Assembly (NCBI GenBank): GCA_025769875.1
Contig: JAGFNK010000990.1
Location: 1 to 16,861, forward strand
DNA length: 16,861 bases
Direction of reading: 5' to 3'
Source of the DNA: Russula earlei
Taxonomy: Eukaryota > Basidiomycota > Agaricomycetes > Russulales > Russulaceae
Shown: positions 8,791 through 16,861 of the stretch, one piece after another
Layout: the number at the start of each line of letters is the position of its first letter
How positions within the stretch are numbered: position 1 is the stretch's first letter
Notes under the pieces: model-generated
Told to the model about the DNA's origin: nothing
Databases searched by the model: none
Seen by the model: only the letters and a program-made list of their open reading frames with translations
Translations under genes and position numbers: made by a program

Positions 8791-9518
8791 GTGAAACATA
8801 TTGACCCCTGAATCAACTCAGCTCAGATTACAAATTATTTTAAAACAATTGATTGATTGTTGCCCTCTCCTCATGCATTGCATTATTGTAAATATGTCAA
8901 CCCAAACAATTGGAAATTAGTTGAATGCTTAAAAGAGGGCAGCTCAGTTCCCAAGTTATGTAACCTAAGATGCAACATGAGTTGCCCCAAATCACCAGTG
9001 GGATCATATACACTTAATTCACCTGATCAATTTAGCCTTAGCAGACTTGGATAAACTTAACACAATGGCATATGTTAATACATTGAATAAATCAAGACAT
9101 AAAGTGTGTCCACAAATATGACCCCAAATTTTAAATGTGAATGGTCTACTCATTACATGGTGATAATTGGCTGATGGGGATCAATTGCCCTGATGACAGA
9201 GACTGACCACACAGATTAAACTCAATGTGAAGATCTGGGCTTTACATTTTGTTGCAATTTTACTTGAGCCAAATAACATAGTTAGCCATCATTTTTCACA
9301 CTTATAATTGAATCTTGTTTGTATTTTCCCACTAAGAACCAAGTCTGTGTTAAAGGCAACTGGCTGTGGATGTCTGATGCCCTTGTTGCGAGAACTCAAA
9401 AGGAATCAAATGTGCAACCTGTTCATATGAATCCAAACCACAACAAAAAAGTCTAAGCCCAGATACTTAGCTAAATGCAAGAATACAATCATCTAATATG
9501 CCCCCTGAGTTGAGCTAG
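8791..9518 (-). pseudogene. CpG-poor interval with possible coding remnants
   Basis: There is no intact gene. On the minus strand a stretch near 9035-8890 reads as plausible protein (SGELSVYDPTGDLGQLMLHL and following residues) between stop codons, and may be an exon of the remnant gene to its right. The rest is AT-rich sequence with no recognisable signal. The strand and gene link are tentative. Confidence 0.2.
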
Positions 9519-10019
9519 CTACAATGGAGAAAAGATACATTCTGAGTATGTGTGACACTGTGTGATGATGTACTAAAAACTTACTCTGGACAGCCTTGTG
9601 AATGAGCCAAAAAGCTATGCCTGGAAGATGAAGGTCCAGAAGGTGGAAAATAGTCCTCTATGCATTTTGTTGGACATTTCAGGCTCCTTTGCTGCATTGC
9701 TATCTTGAGCCTTGCACTTGTGGCTGCTCCTTGTTGGATCATGACCAAGGATGCTCTTGTATTGGCTGCCATCCTCTTTGAGCTGATTGTCAGAGTTCAG
9801 TTTCCATTCTATGAGTTCCAAGACCCATTTGGAAGAACTGCATTTCTTGTGAGTGTCTAGGGTCTCCTTACTGGGCTCCTTCTCTTGAGGTTTTCATGGC
9901 TCCAAATCTACATTAAAACCATGATAAAAGTGTCCAAAAAGGGTGCACAACTCTTCAATGATCTTGCTGCATGGTGACTCAAGAGTCTTCCAGATCAAGT
10001 CCTTGCTGAACACTCTTGG
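9519..10019 (-). pseudogene. Remnant of an unrecognised protein gene
   Basis: On the minus strand one frame stays open from 10019 to 9615 (135 codons) except for a TGA at 9896-9894, which is a possible C-to-T decay of CGA. It reads DLIWKTLESPCSKIIEELCT near its start and WVLELIEWKLNSDNQLKEDG further on, a lysine/glutamate-rich composition unlike the low-complexity E region. A plausible intron follows (GTAAGT at 9584, ATTGTAG ending at 9519, 66 nt), but the reading frame through it is not clean. I do not recognise the family. The stretch directly follows the shared end of E copy 2, and copy 1 has unrelated sequence here. Confidence 0.3.
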
Positions 10020-11234
10020 TCAAGCATCTGAACATGAGTGTTTTGAGCCTTTTGCATCTGAATTGAGGTGGCAGTTGTGGCTGCTTGTGCTGCAGAAGAC
10101 ACAAAGGCAGTGATCAGCGATGGTGACAATGGAGGAGGTGAGGGCAATGGGGAAATGGAGGCGATGGAGATGAGGGTGGCAGTGATGAGATGGTGGCTGT
10201 GTGGTGGTGGTGGCATGGTTGTCTCCATTGCAGGTGGTGGCAGCAGGTGTGGATAAGGAGTGAAGGCATAGGTGGTGAGGACTTGAGAAGGAGGATACAT
10301 GGGGTGGCTTGTGTGGGGGTGGCATTTGTCATCTTGTGACAGTGGTGGTGGGGTTGTCTCCACTGCAGGTGTTGGCAGCAGATGTGGGTGATAGTGCATG
10401 AATGGAAGGGGAGGCAATGTGAGAGGCAACATGCAGTGTGCTGTTGGTGTCAGCAGCTGCTTCTCCTGCAGTGGTGGTGTGGTGGTGGTTTCTGCTCCTG
10501 TTGTTGCATACTGTGGCTAAGTTCATGGCCAGGGTCTTCTTGGTCTTCTGGGGTAGAGCTGGTGGCATGGGGTGGCAATGGTGCTGCAATGCTGGTGTCA
10601 TGCAAAACTGAGACTGATGTGGTGGGTGCTGAGACAAAGATTGAGGGTGAGACCAAGGAGGCGGCAGCAGACAGAACTGGTGCAACAGTGAAAACAGACA
10701 GAGTGGAGGCAACAGCAGAGAGTGTGGTGGCAGGAAGGGAGAGGGCAGATGGCAAGGACAAGTGGTGGTGGCAATGAAGGTGGCTAGGAATGAGACAACT
10801 GTGGCTGAGGGCATGGCAGAGGCAGCAGCTGGTGATGCTGGAAATACTGCAGGCTGGGCTGAACTGATGAGTGTGGGTGAGGCTAAGATGGAGGCTGATG
10901 TGAAGTCAGCAGCTGGCATGACTGAAACTACTGTGGTGGTGGACAAGGTAATGGATGAGGCTGAGGGCAACAAAACAACTGAGGGTGTGGGAGCAGATGA
11001 GATGAAGGCAGGGGTGGCAGATGAAGCTGTGACTGAGATGGGTGGGGTTGAGACCACAGAGATGGGGACAGTGGGAGTGATGGGAGCAGCAGGCAATGCT
11101 GAGATGACAGGGGCAGTGGCAGCTGCAGATGAGACTAAGGTGGCAGTGATGGTGAAGGTGGGTGATGCTGGGACAGCAAGGGCAGGTGGGGCTGAAGCGA
11201 TGACAGCTGGTGAGTCAAAGATGGTGGTGGTGAA
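10012..11234 (-). pseudogene. E copy 2, Ala/Ser/Pro-rich part, CpG-depleted
   Basis: This aligns with 2805-4100 in the same orientation. Shared landmarks on the minus strand are QKTKK.LA.NLAT, AGEAA.D.NST, ASHIASPS and the terminal SDAKGSKHS.SDA stop. Nearly every CpG of copy 1 is TpG or CpA here: by hand count 2821-3120 holds 34 CpG and 10021-10320 only 2. Relative to copy 1 the frame shifts around 10600-10760, so the protein is broken. At 11230-11234 the frame is cut by LTR-B. Across the insertion it continues in frame into 13093 and beyond, where a gag-like domain is found. The family function is unknown; it may be a retroelement structural protein with a long linker. Confidence 0.6.
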
Positions 11235-11542
11235 TGTCATGAACCATTTCCTGGAGAAGGCCCTGGAAGGACCCTTCCTTATTAGAGAAAACCCAGCCTC
11301 TATGGTGTCACCCTGTTCACACAGACAAAAGGGGTGAGTAGAGGTGTCCACAATATCACACATGCATTGTCATGCAAGCAATGATTCTTGGCACAATCAA
11401 CATACAGCAAGCCCCACTTAGTGGCAACCCTTTTAGCAATAAAGGACAGTATTATAGCCTCTCTAAAGACCCTTTATGATGACTCTAAGTGCTCTACAAG
11501 AGGCACTAACAAGACACTAACAGCCCTATGATGCATTATTAG

Positions 11543-12424
11543 TGTTACACCATTTTCCTTTTACGTTTACTTCTTACCTTTCGCTATGGACTGCTTGCTT
11601 TCCTACATCCCTTTACTTACTGGTCTTGTGATCTCTTACGTCTTGTGATCCTTTCTGTGTTATCATGTGATCCATACATGTTCAGGTAACACTGGATTGC
11701 TGTTACTTTCCCTTTGTTTGGTTCTCTTTCCATTTATATTCACTTCTTAGTTTTGACTGTGCAATGCTGCGCACTTACTGTGCAGCACAGTTACTTGGTG
11801 CTGACTCATTTGTGGCCTCATTCCTCTGACTCCTACTTATTATGACTCCTACTATACTAGTAGCACAGTCAAAGCACAGCTATTGCTGCACTTCTCCTGT
11901 ATATATAAGCTCAGCACTTTGTGACCAAAGCCCTAAGCTTGGTCTCTTGTAGAATCCAACCTACTCTTGTCCAACATATTCTTCTGCAACCCACTTCACT
12001 CCTAACCCTCAAACCACATCCACCTCTCCATTTCATCAACTCTTCACACACCATCCACCATCTACTCTTCACCTTTCCCTTCCTTCCCTAAGAGTCTCTC
12101 TTCACTCCCCTGAGAAGAGCTCTCCTCCTTTAAGACCTACCTTCCTCTACTCACTCTGCGTTGTTCAAGGTCCCCAATGGACTTGAACGCATATAGCTAG
12201 TGGAACCAGCCCTAGTCTATCCCATTACAAACTTACCCTAGCTTCTCAATGGACCAAGTCGTACTAGGAAGGGTCTATTGGCCATAACCTGCTTAGCATA
12301 AAACACTTCAACTGCTGCAGGGATCCTTACTCTTTCTACATGGGAACCAGCCCGTTTCTTGAACACCTCTCTATCATTGATTTATCTTTACACTTGTGAA
12401 CTGACATGGCTAGTTACCGTGACA
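11543..12424 (+). repeat. Solo LTR-C, 882 bp, nested in LTR-B
   Basis: It begins TGTTACACC and ends ACCGTGACA, flanked by the direct repeat ATTAG (11538-11542 and 12425-12429). LTR-A preserves the empty site (CTAAT at 8486-8490, read on the opposite strand). It has TATATATAAG at 11900-11909, a small inverted repeat at 11923-11944 and a long pyrimidine-rich leader. It keeps some CpGs, unlike LTR-B around it, which fits a later arrival. The TATA/hairpin layout resembles the gypsy LTR at 13711-14206. Confidence 0.9.
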
Positions 12425-12709
12425 ATTAGACTAAGTCTAATAACCTTAGAACAAACTATGAAGCAATACTATGGACCTTAATATAAGTATTAGGGTTGAC
12501 TCTAATGACCCTAATAGAACTATATAAGGGGCCTTATAAGCAGCTGTATTCCTTGGACCAGACTACAAGTCCTCAAATGACCGGCCCTAAACTAACTAAC
12601 AGGAAATGAATTAGGTGCTTTGCATGTGTACTAAAGCAGTAAACACATGGACAGTAAAGGCTCTTACTCATCAGTATGAGCCTTCTTACTCAGTGGCTTA
12701 CTGAGCATG

Positions 12710-12725
12710 ACTGAGCATGCTCAGT
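12710..12725. promoter_or_regulatory. 16-bp palindrome in LTR-B U3
   Basis: ACTGAGCATGCTCAGT lies about 90 bp upstream of the LTR-B TATA box, preceded by an extra CTTACTGAGCATG half-copy at 12697-12709. It is identical to the site in LTR-A. Confidence 0.45.
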
Positions 12726-12811
12726 AAGCACACTCTGACTTCTTACTCATCTGTCTATTGTGCTTGATAACAAGGTTAAGACTTGTTCCCTATTTAGCAA
12801 TCCTCTTGTAG

Positions 12812-12830
12812 TATATAAGCACTCAATAAA
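12812..12830 (+). promoter_or_regulatory. LTR-B TATA box and AATAAA
   Basis: TATATAAGCACTCAATAAA places a TATA box eight bases before an AATAAA motif, the compact promoter and polyadenylation layout of a retrotransposon LTR. The same arrangement is seen in LTR-A on the minus strand. Confidence 0.55.
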
Positions 12831-13088
12831 GTAGCAGACAGTCTTCAGAATGTCCATTTGTTTATGGCAATCTCTACCCTTGGGATACTCCTTTAAGGAC
12901 CATCCCCTTGTGATCATTCTGGCCTCTTCCCTGCATACCTTCTCAATACTACCAGTAACCATACCTCTTTGGTACTTGGTATTGCTTTGGACCCTGCTTC
13001 TTGCTCACACCATCTTGGACATCTATCAACTCGTCTTTGAACTTATCCCTCACTCTTGAACTGGATTGTTCAACAGTGAGTCTTGACA

Positions 13089-13710
13089 GTGAATGAGGTG
13101 ATGGGAATGGTGGATGAGGTGGGAGCCGCAGGGACAATGGGAGCAGGTGACATGAAGGCAATGATGGACAATGCAGGGACAATGGTAGGAGCTGGTGTGG
13201 GCATGGGGTAGATGTAAATGTCTTCATTTTTGTCATCATCGCAAGAACCAAGTTCATGTTCCCACTGAATGTCACAAGGGTCTTGAGAGAAGATGTTGAC
13301 CATGGTATTGAATACCTCTCAATGTTCAGAATATATTCTTTGTCGCTCATCCATATGCCAGGGGCCAAGCTGTCGTGAGATCATCTTGCAATCATCTGGG
13401 TGGAGTCCTAACCAGAACAGCTTGTTGTAGTCTTTGTGGGACAGTTGGCCTGCTTGTACAAGAGGAGTGCATAATGCTTTGAAGACCCAGTTGTGCTTGA
13501 AGATGTCTTCCTGGTCGCACATATGAAGACTCAATGAGGAGTCCAGAAAGAGTTTGATATCCTGGTCATAATAGTGGTCTGGAATCAGCATGATGGAGGG
13601 AGCAGCTGCAACTGTGGGTGTGGAGGGTCAAATGCAAGTTGGAAGGGGGCAGCATGACTGATGTGGCTGAGACAGTGGGCATGATGGGAATGAGGGCAAA
13701 GGATGGTCAG
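13089..13710 (-). pseudogene. Gag-like domain of E copy 2, with stops
   Basis: One minus-strand frame runs from 13710 to 13089, interrupted only by TGA at 13630-13628 and 13321-13319; either could come from CGA by C-to-T change. The middle reads VFKALCTPLVQAGQLSHKDY then LFWLGL and a YSEH.EVFNTMVNIF stretch. This resembles the gag-like region of basidiomycete retroelements (LVxxGxLS...LFxxGL...A/VF pattern), recalled from the family rather than searched. An acidic DDDKNED patch and a PMPTPAP start of the low-complexity linker follow. After removal of LTR-B the frame continues unbroken into 11229. The 5' part is cut at 13710 by the gypsy LTR. Confidence 0.5.
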
Positions 13711-14206
13711 TGTCACAAGTACCGGTTCCTCGGACCGAATCGGCAACCGGACAAGCCTACCCGGACAAAGCCTCACAATTCCCGCGCATTCGTATGACTC
13801 ACTTAGCCTCACATGTACCACCACTTTCCAGCGTGTTCTAGTTTCGATCGTCTCACTGCTACCTCATGTCTGCTATTTGATATAGGACATAATTGTCTAT
13901 ATAAACCTGTCAGTAACAGAGAACAAGCCCTAAGCTTGTTCTCTTGTGAAATATCACTGGATTCTAGCTTCGGGACTGTAGGCTTGCAGGGAATCAAGCA
14001 ATCGACTCGAAAACACTTTCCACTCTCTAAAGTCTTCGAACGCGAAGACTTTTCTGTCATATTTCCTCTCCACGGAACACACTAGCTTTAGCTGTGTCGT
14101 TGCCGAGATCCCCGAACTTCGTGAGAACTTAACGTCTCGCTCGACTCAGTGCGCACGTCTCGCGTGTGAAACGATTTGTCAGCGACACCGCCCCCAGTCG
14201 GTGACA
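13711..14206 (+). repeat. 5' LTR of the gypsy element
   Basis: It starts TGTCACAAG and ends CGGTGACA, giving a six-base inverted terminus TGTCAC/GTGACA. TATATAAA lies at 13898-13905. Sequence just after the LTR (TTAGAACAAGCTTACC) is where a primer-binding site should be, but I could not match it to a tRNA end. The 3' LTR is outside the window, so the boundary rests on the termini and on the position of gag. Confidence 0.8.
13898..13944 (+). promoter_or_regulatory. LTR TATA box and start-site hairpin
   Basis: TATATAAA is followed 12 bases later by a perfect 11-bp inverted repeat, AGAGAACAAGC - CCTAA - GCTTGTTCTCT (13918-13944). It lies where transcription would be expected to start, so it could act as a DNA site or as a hairpin at the RNA 5' end. 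LTR-C has the same CCTAA loop with a paired base change in the stem. Confidence 0.5.
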
Positions 14207-14281
14207 TTAGAACAAGCTTACCACTCGAACCCTTGACCCCGAACCACACGCTTACCAAGAAATATATCGATTTCTTCCAAC

Positions 14282-15988
14282 ATGACTACAACTCGAGACT
14301 GGAAGACCAAAGGGTACCAAGTACCAACCATTGAAGGACTGGCTGCCCTCAAATGCCCCTTTGAATTGCTGCCTGATCAAGAAAAAAATGTCCCCAGTAT
14401 CACTATGTTCGACGACGGCGTCGAGTTCTACACTATACAGAAAGATAGTGTACCATGGACCGGGTACTATGCCAACTGGATGGGTGCCAAGGTCGCCCTG
14501 GGTCATCTCTACGGTCTCTGGTTCGAAATTGAAAGGCGAGGAGACTCATGGGAAGCGACGCGCGTCGCTCGACCGGCCTTCAGGCTTCAACAAAGCCCTC
14601 TCAGAGGCATCAATATTACCACATTGACAGCCTCAGGAGCCCCCCTCCCTAGATCCAGAGCTCCAAGCCACGCCCCCACGCCAGGACCAGCTCCCACCAC
14701 CACTCCGATGGAGCTCGAACCAACGACAACGACGAACGTTTTCGTCGCTGCCGCTGACCCTGACCCAAGCCAACCACAACCCGCGTCGTCCGGGACGGCA
14801 CTACCCCCCACTCGCGCCTCATTCTCTGGAATGGGAGGCCGTGGAATACGACCCCCGAGCCCTGACCCCGACCCCGACGACTACGATATGCGCGCAGACC
14901 GCGACCGCAACGCACGCGGCCCCGACAACGGGAAACTCGAGGGAATCCCCCCCAACTTTTTCAATGGCGATCGTGCGCGCACACATGCATTTTTGGTCGC
15001 GTTCAACAGGTTTATGTCCATGAACCATGACAGTAAGATTGCCAGGGATCCCATCAAGAAATGTGCATATTTTTCTCTCATTAATGAAGGGACCCAAAGT
15101 CGAAGGATGGCTCGAGGCCATGGACCAGTGGCTCGAAGACGTACAGAATGACCCCACTAACATCCCACTCGGATTGACAGCGTGGGAAGCCATGCGACAG
15201 CAATTCCGCCGCGCATTCACCGACTACGCAGAACGTGAGAAGGCCCAGGATCGACTCAAAGAATTGAAGATGAAAGATGGCCTACTTGACGATTATATAT
15301 CTGAGTTCCAACTGTTGGCTAGACGAGCAGGGCTCGATGTCGACGAACCAACAGTCATGAGACTATTCGCGTGGGGACTTCCACGATCCCTAGTCGAATC
15401 GTGCCTCGATCTCGAAGACCCCACCTCCTTTATGGACTGGGTTGCAGCAGCACAGAAACATCATAGGGTCTGGATGCGCAAACACGCAATTTTGTCCAAC
15501 CATTCTAGCACACACGGACAAAATTTCAACCAGCCTCAAAACAATAGACCTTGGGGACGACTCGTTAACTTGGCCTGGGCCAACCGCGGGAACAATCAAA
15601 ACAACGCCACACCCACACGTCCACGTCTCCCACCGCGCAACCCGAATGCAATGGATACCAGCGCAGGCGCCGCTCGCAAGGCAGTCACTGAAGCTGAGAA
15701 ACAAAAACACCGAGAAGAAGGAAGGTGTTTTCACTGCTCCCTTTGAGGACACCTGGCTCGTGACTGCCCCACCAAGCCGAAACGTGACATGGACTCGTGT
15801 ACGCGCCACCGACACGACCACCATCACGTCCGAACCCTCCACTGTAGAAATAGTCGAGGAGACACAACCGACAAGGTCGCAAAGGCAGCAAAGGCAGCAA
15901 AAGCGCTTTCGGTAGAAGAAAGGGAAGCCTTCATTAAGGCTTAATGGGAGATGAAGAGGACAAAGAGCAGGATTTTTCGGACGCTTGA
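14282..15988 (+). pseudogene. gag: Gypsy gag (broken)
   Basis: The start ATG has a good context (CCAACATGAC). The N-terminal part is followed by a long Pro/Thr-rich linker and then the capsid-like Retrotrans_gag region from about 14942 (GIPPNFFNGDRARTHAFL...) to about 15400 (RAFTDYAEREKAQDRLKELK, MRLFAWGLPRSL). A one-base insertion in the T run 15070-15074 shifts the frame; the second part reads on from LSLMKGPKVEGW. A CCHC zinc knuckle at about 15726-15767 (CFHCSL-stop-GHLARDC) carries TGA at 15744-15746 in its middle, plausibly a former CGA. The knuckle is followed by the AKAAKALSVEEREAFIKA helix. A further indel near 15942 moves to the frame that ends DEEDKEQDFSDA with TGA at 15986-15988, probably the natural gag end. 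Gag would package the element RNA in virus-like particles inside the cell. Confidence 0.85.
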
Positions 15989-16022
15989 GCATAACGGCGA
16001 TTGCTCGAGCTTTAGGTATTGA

Positions 16023-16861
16023 TCCCATGTACAAGTCTCAAAGAAAGTCAATATCAGTGATGACTACTATTTACATGGGTCGAACAAAGCCGAAAGAAAA
16101 GCCCTAATAGACAGTGGGGCTACTGAATGCTTCATATCTCCCAAAACGATAAAGGAGCTACATTTACAAACGAAGGAGTTGATCCCGGCCAGAAACGTCA
16201 AAAACGTCGACGGAACACTCAATCGTTCAGGAAAGTTACTCAAACTGCCCAATTAGAATTAAAACTGTTGGGACAAAAACATATACATCAATTCCTGGTT
16301 GCAGACATAGGACAAGACGACATCATCCTAGGATATCCATTCCTAGAGTCGACCAATCCAAGAATAAATTGGTCTAAAGGAACCATCATGGGAAGAGTCA
16401 CTCTTAAAGGAAACCAGGAAACCCCAGCTTGGATCAAAACACTAAAAGACTGGGAAGAAGGTGATGAACTATGGCTACAAACCCGATTAAGCAAAACAAC
16501 TATCGCACAACATTGGCGGAATCACAGATGCAGGAAAAATCAAAAACTTGGCAAGAGATAGTCCCTCATCGATACCATCAATACGGACAGGTGTTTATGG
16601 AACAAGAATCAGAAAGATTTCCTGGACCGAGAAAATGGGATCACGCCATTGACCTAAAACAAGACAGCCCCCAACAACAATTAATTGCAGAGTATACCCC
16701 CTCTCACCTAAGGAGAAAGAAAAAGGGAAATTTCTCGAACAAAATTTACGACTTAAACGGATAAGAAGGTCTAACTCACCATATGCCAGCGGGTTCTTTC
16801 TCATAAAAAAGAAAGATGGCAAATTCCGACCAGAAGACTATAGAAACCTAAACAATGGACA
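16023..16861 (+). pseudogene. pol: Gypsy pol: protease and start of RT (broken)
   Basis: The aspartic protease is identified by ALIDSGATECFIS with the catalytic DSG at 16110-16118, then VKNVDGTLN. After a frameshift near 16240 comes LVADIGQDDIILGYPFLEST, the conserved protease C-terminal part (ILG motif). Another shift near 16505 leads into the linker, GQVFMEQESERFPGPRKWDH, the usual lead-in to gypsy RT. A third shift near 16695 (C run) leads to the RT N-terminus, SPYASGFFLIKKKDGKFRPEDYRNLN, with one residue missing compared with the usual RPxQDYR. The window ends before the catalytic YxDD box. The enzyme would mature the polyprotein and copy the element RNA; this copy cannot make it in one piece. 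Confidence 0.85.

Larger units (their letters stand above)
11235..13088 (+). repeat. Solo LTR-B, plus strand, holding LTR-C
   Basis: Termini are TGTCATGAACC and GTCTTGACA, so the TGTCA/TGACA ends are inverted. A 5-bp direct repeat GTGAA flanks it (11230-11234 and 13089-13093). Without the inner insertion it is 967 bp. It has TATATAAG at 12812-12819, AATAAA at 12825-12830 and the U3 palindrome at 12710-12725. There is no internal retroelement sequence, so it is a solo LTR left by LTR-LTR recombination. It matches LTR-A in inverse orientation. Few CpGs remain. Confidence 0.85.
13711..16861 (+). mobile_element. Ty3/gypsy LTR retrotransposon, 5' part
   Basis: A 496-bp LTR is followed by a 75-bp leader, gag with zinc knuckle, an aspartic protease (DSGA) and the N-terminal part of reverse transcriptase, in the usual order. 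The 3' part lies outside the window. Several frameshifts and stops show this copy is inactive. CpG content is normal, unlike the E copy 2 it abuts. The target duplication cannot be checked without the far end; the left flank is GTCAG (13706-13710). Confidence 0.9.

Noticed and set aside
8857..9054. 65-residue plus-strand frame
   Set aside because: It is short and has no recognisable domain; the opposite strand reads more like protein.
10762..11337. 191-residue plus-strand frame in E copy 2
   Set aside because: It is the antisense shadow of the same low-complexity sequence and runs into LTR-B, so it cannot be an original gene.
14587..14915. Gly/Val-rich minus-strand frames under the gag linker
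   Set aside because: They are antisense of the Pro/Thr-rich linker and result from composition.
15744..15746. TGA in gag as a programmed readthrough stop
   Set aside because: It lies in the middle of the CCHC zinc knuckle rather than at a gag-pol junction, so a mutation is more likely.
15390..16034. 214-residue minus-strand frame under the gypsy gag/pol
   Set aside because: It overlaps clear gag, zinc-knuckle and protease coding on the plus strand and has no recognisable features of its own.
1..16861. CRISPR arrays, tRNA, rRNA or a bacterial-type defence cluster
   Set aside because: No regularly spaced repeats, cloverleaf sequences or bacterial gene layout were seen; introns and LTR elements show a fungal nuclear sequence.

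Overview
The window looks like a transposon-rich intergenic stretch of a basidiomycete genome, most likely an Agaricomycete. The evidence is a five-exon gene with 55-85 nt introns encoding a fungal-type HNH nuclease domain, a Ty3/gypsy element with fungal-style gag, protease and reverse transcriptase, and CpG-directed decay of older repeats. The species cannot be told from the sequence.

Layout. 8-1306 (minus) holds the only apparently intact host gene, the HNH gene, in which one intron appears to be GC-AG. A TA-flanked terminal-inverted-repeat element (1430-4498) starts 124 bp upstream of its start codon. Inside that element is a CpG-rich, Ala/Ser/Pro-rich reading frame on the minus strand (copy 1 of a family called 'E' here), with a possible small upstream exon. 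4520-5955 is a minus-strand retroposed RNA with poly(A), an AATAAA signal and a 13-bp target duplication. 6235-8790 is an LTR (LTR-A, minus) split by a 1,590-bp foldback element (6659-8248) whose arms are nearly perfect inverted copies. 8791-10011 is CpG-poor and holds remnants of an unrecognised gene.

10012-11234 plus 13089-13710 (minus) is copy 2 of E, CpG-depleted and carrying a gag-like domain. It was cut by a solo LTR (LTR-B, plus, 11235-13088, target duplication GTGAA), which was itself cut by another solo LTR (LTR-C, plus, 11543-12424, target duplication ATTAG). 13711-16861 is the 5' part of a Ty3/gypsy element (496-bp LTR, gag, protease, start of RT) with several frame disruptions. 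It sits against copy 2 of E and runs off the window.

The nesting gives a relative history: E is oldest, then LTR-B, then LTR-C. The gypsy copy landed in E separately and keeps its CpGs, so it is probably younger. I see no complete transposase or integrase, no RNA genes and no CRISPR. Apart from the HNH gene nothing here looks clearly functional. The most notable signals are the long hairpin element, the CpG-specific decay seen by comparing the two E copies, a hairpin with paired base changes shared by two LTRs, and the GC-AG intron.
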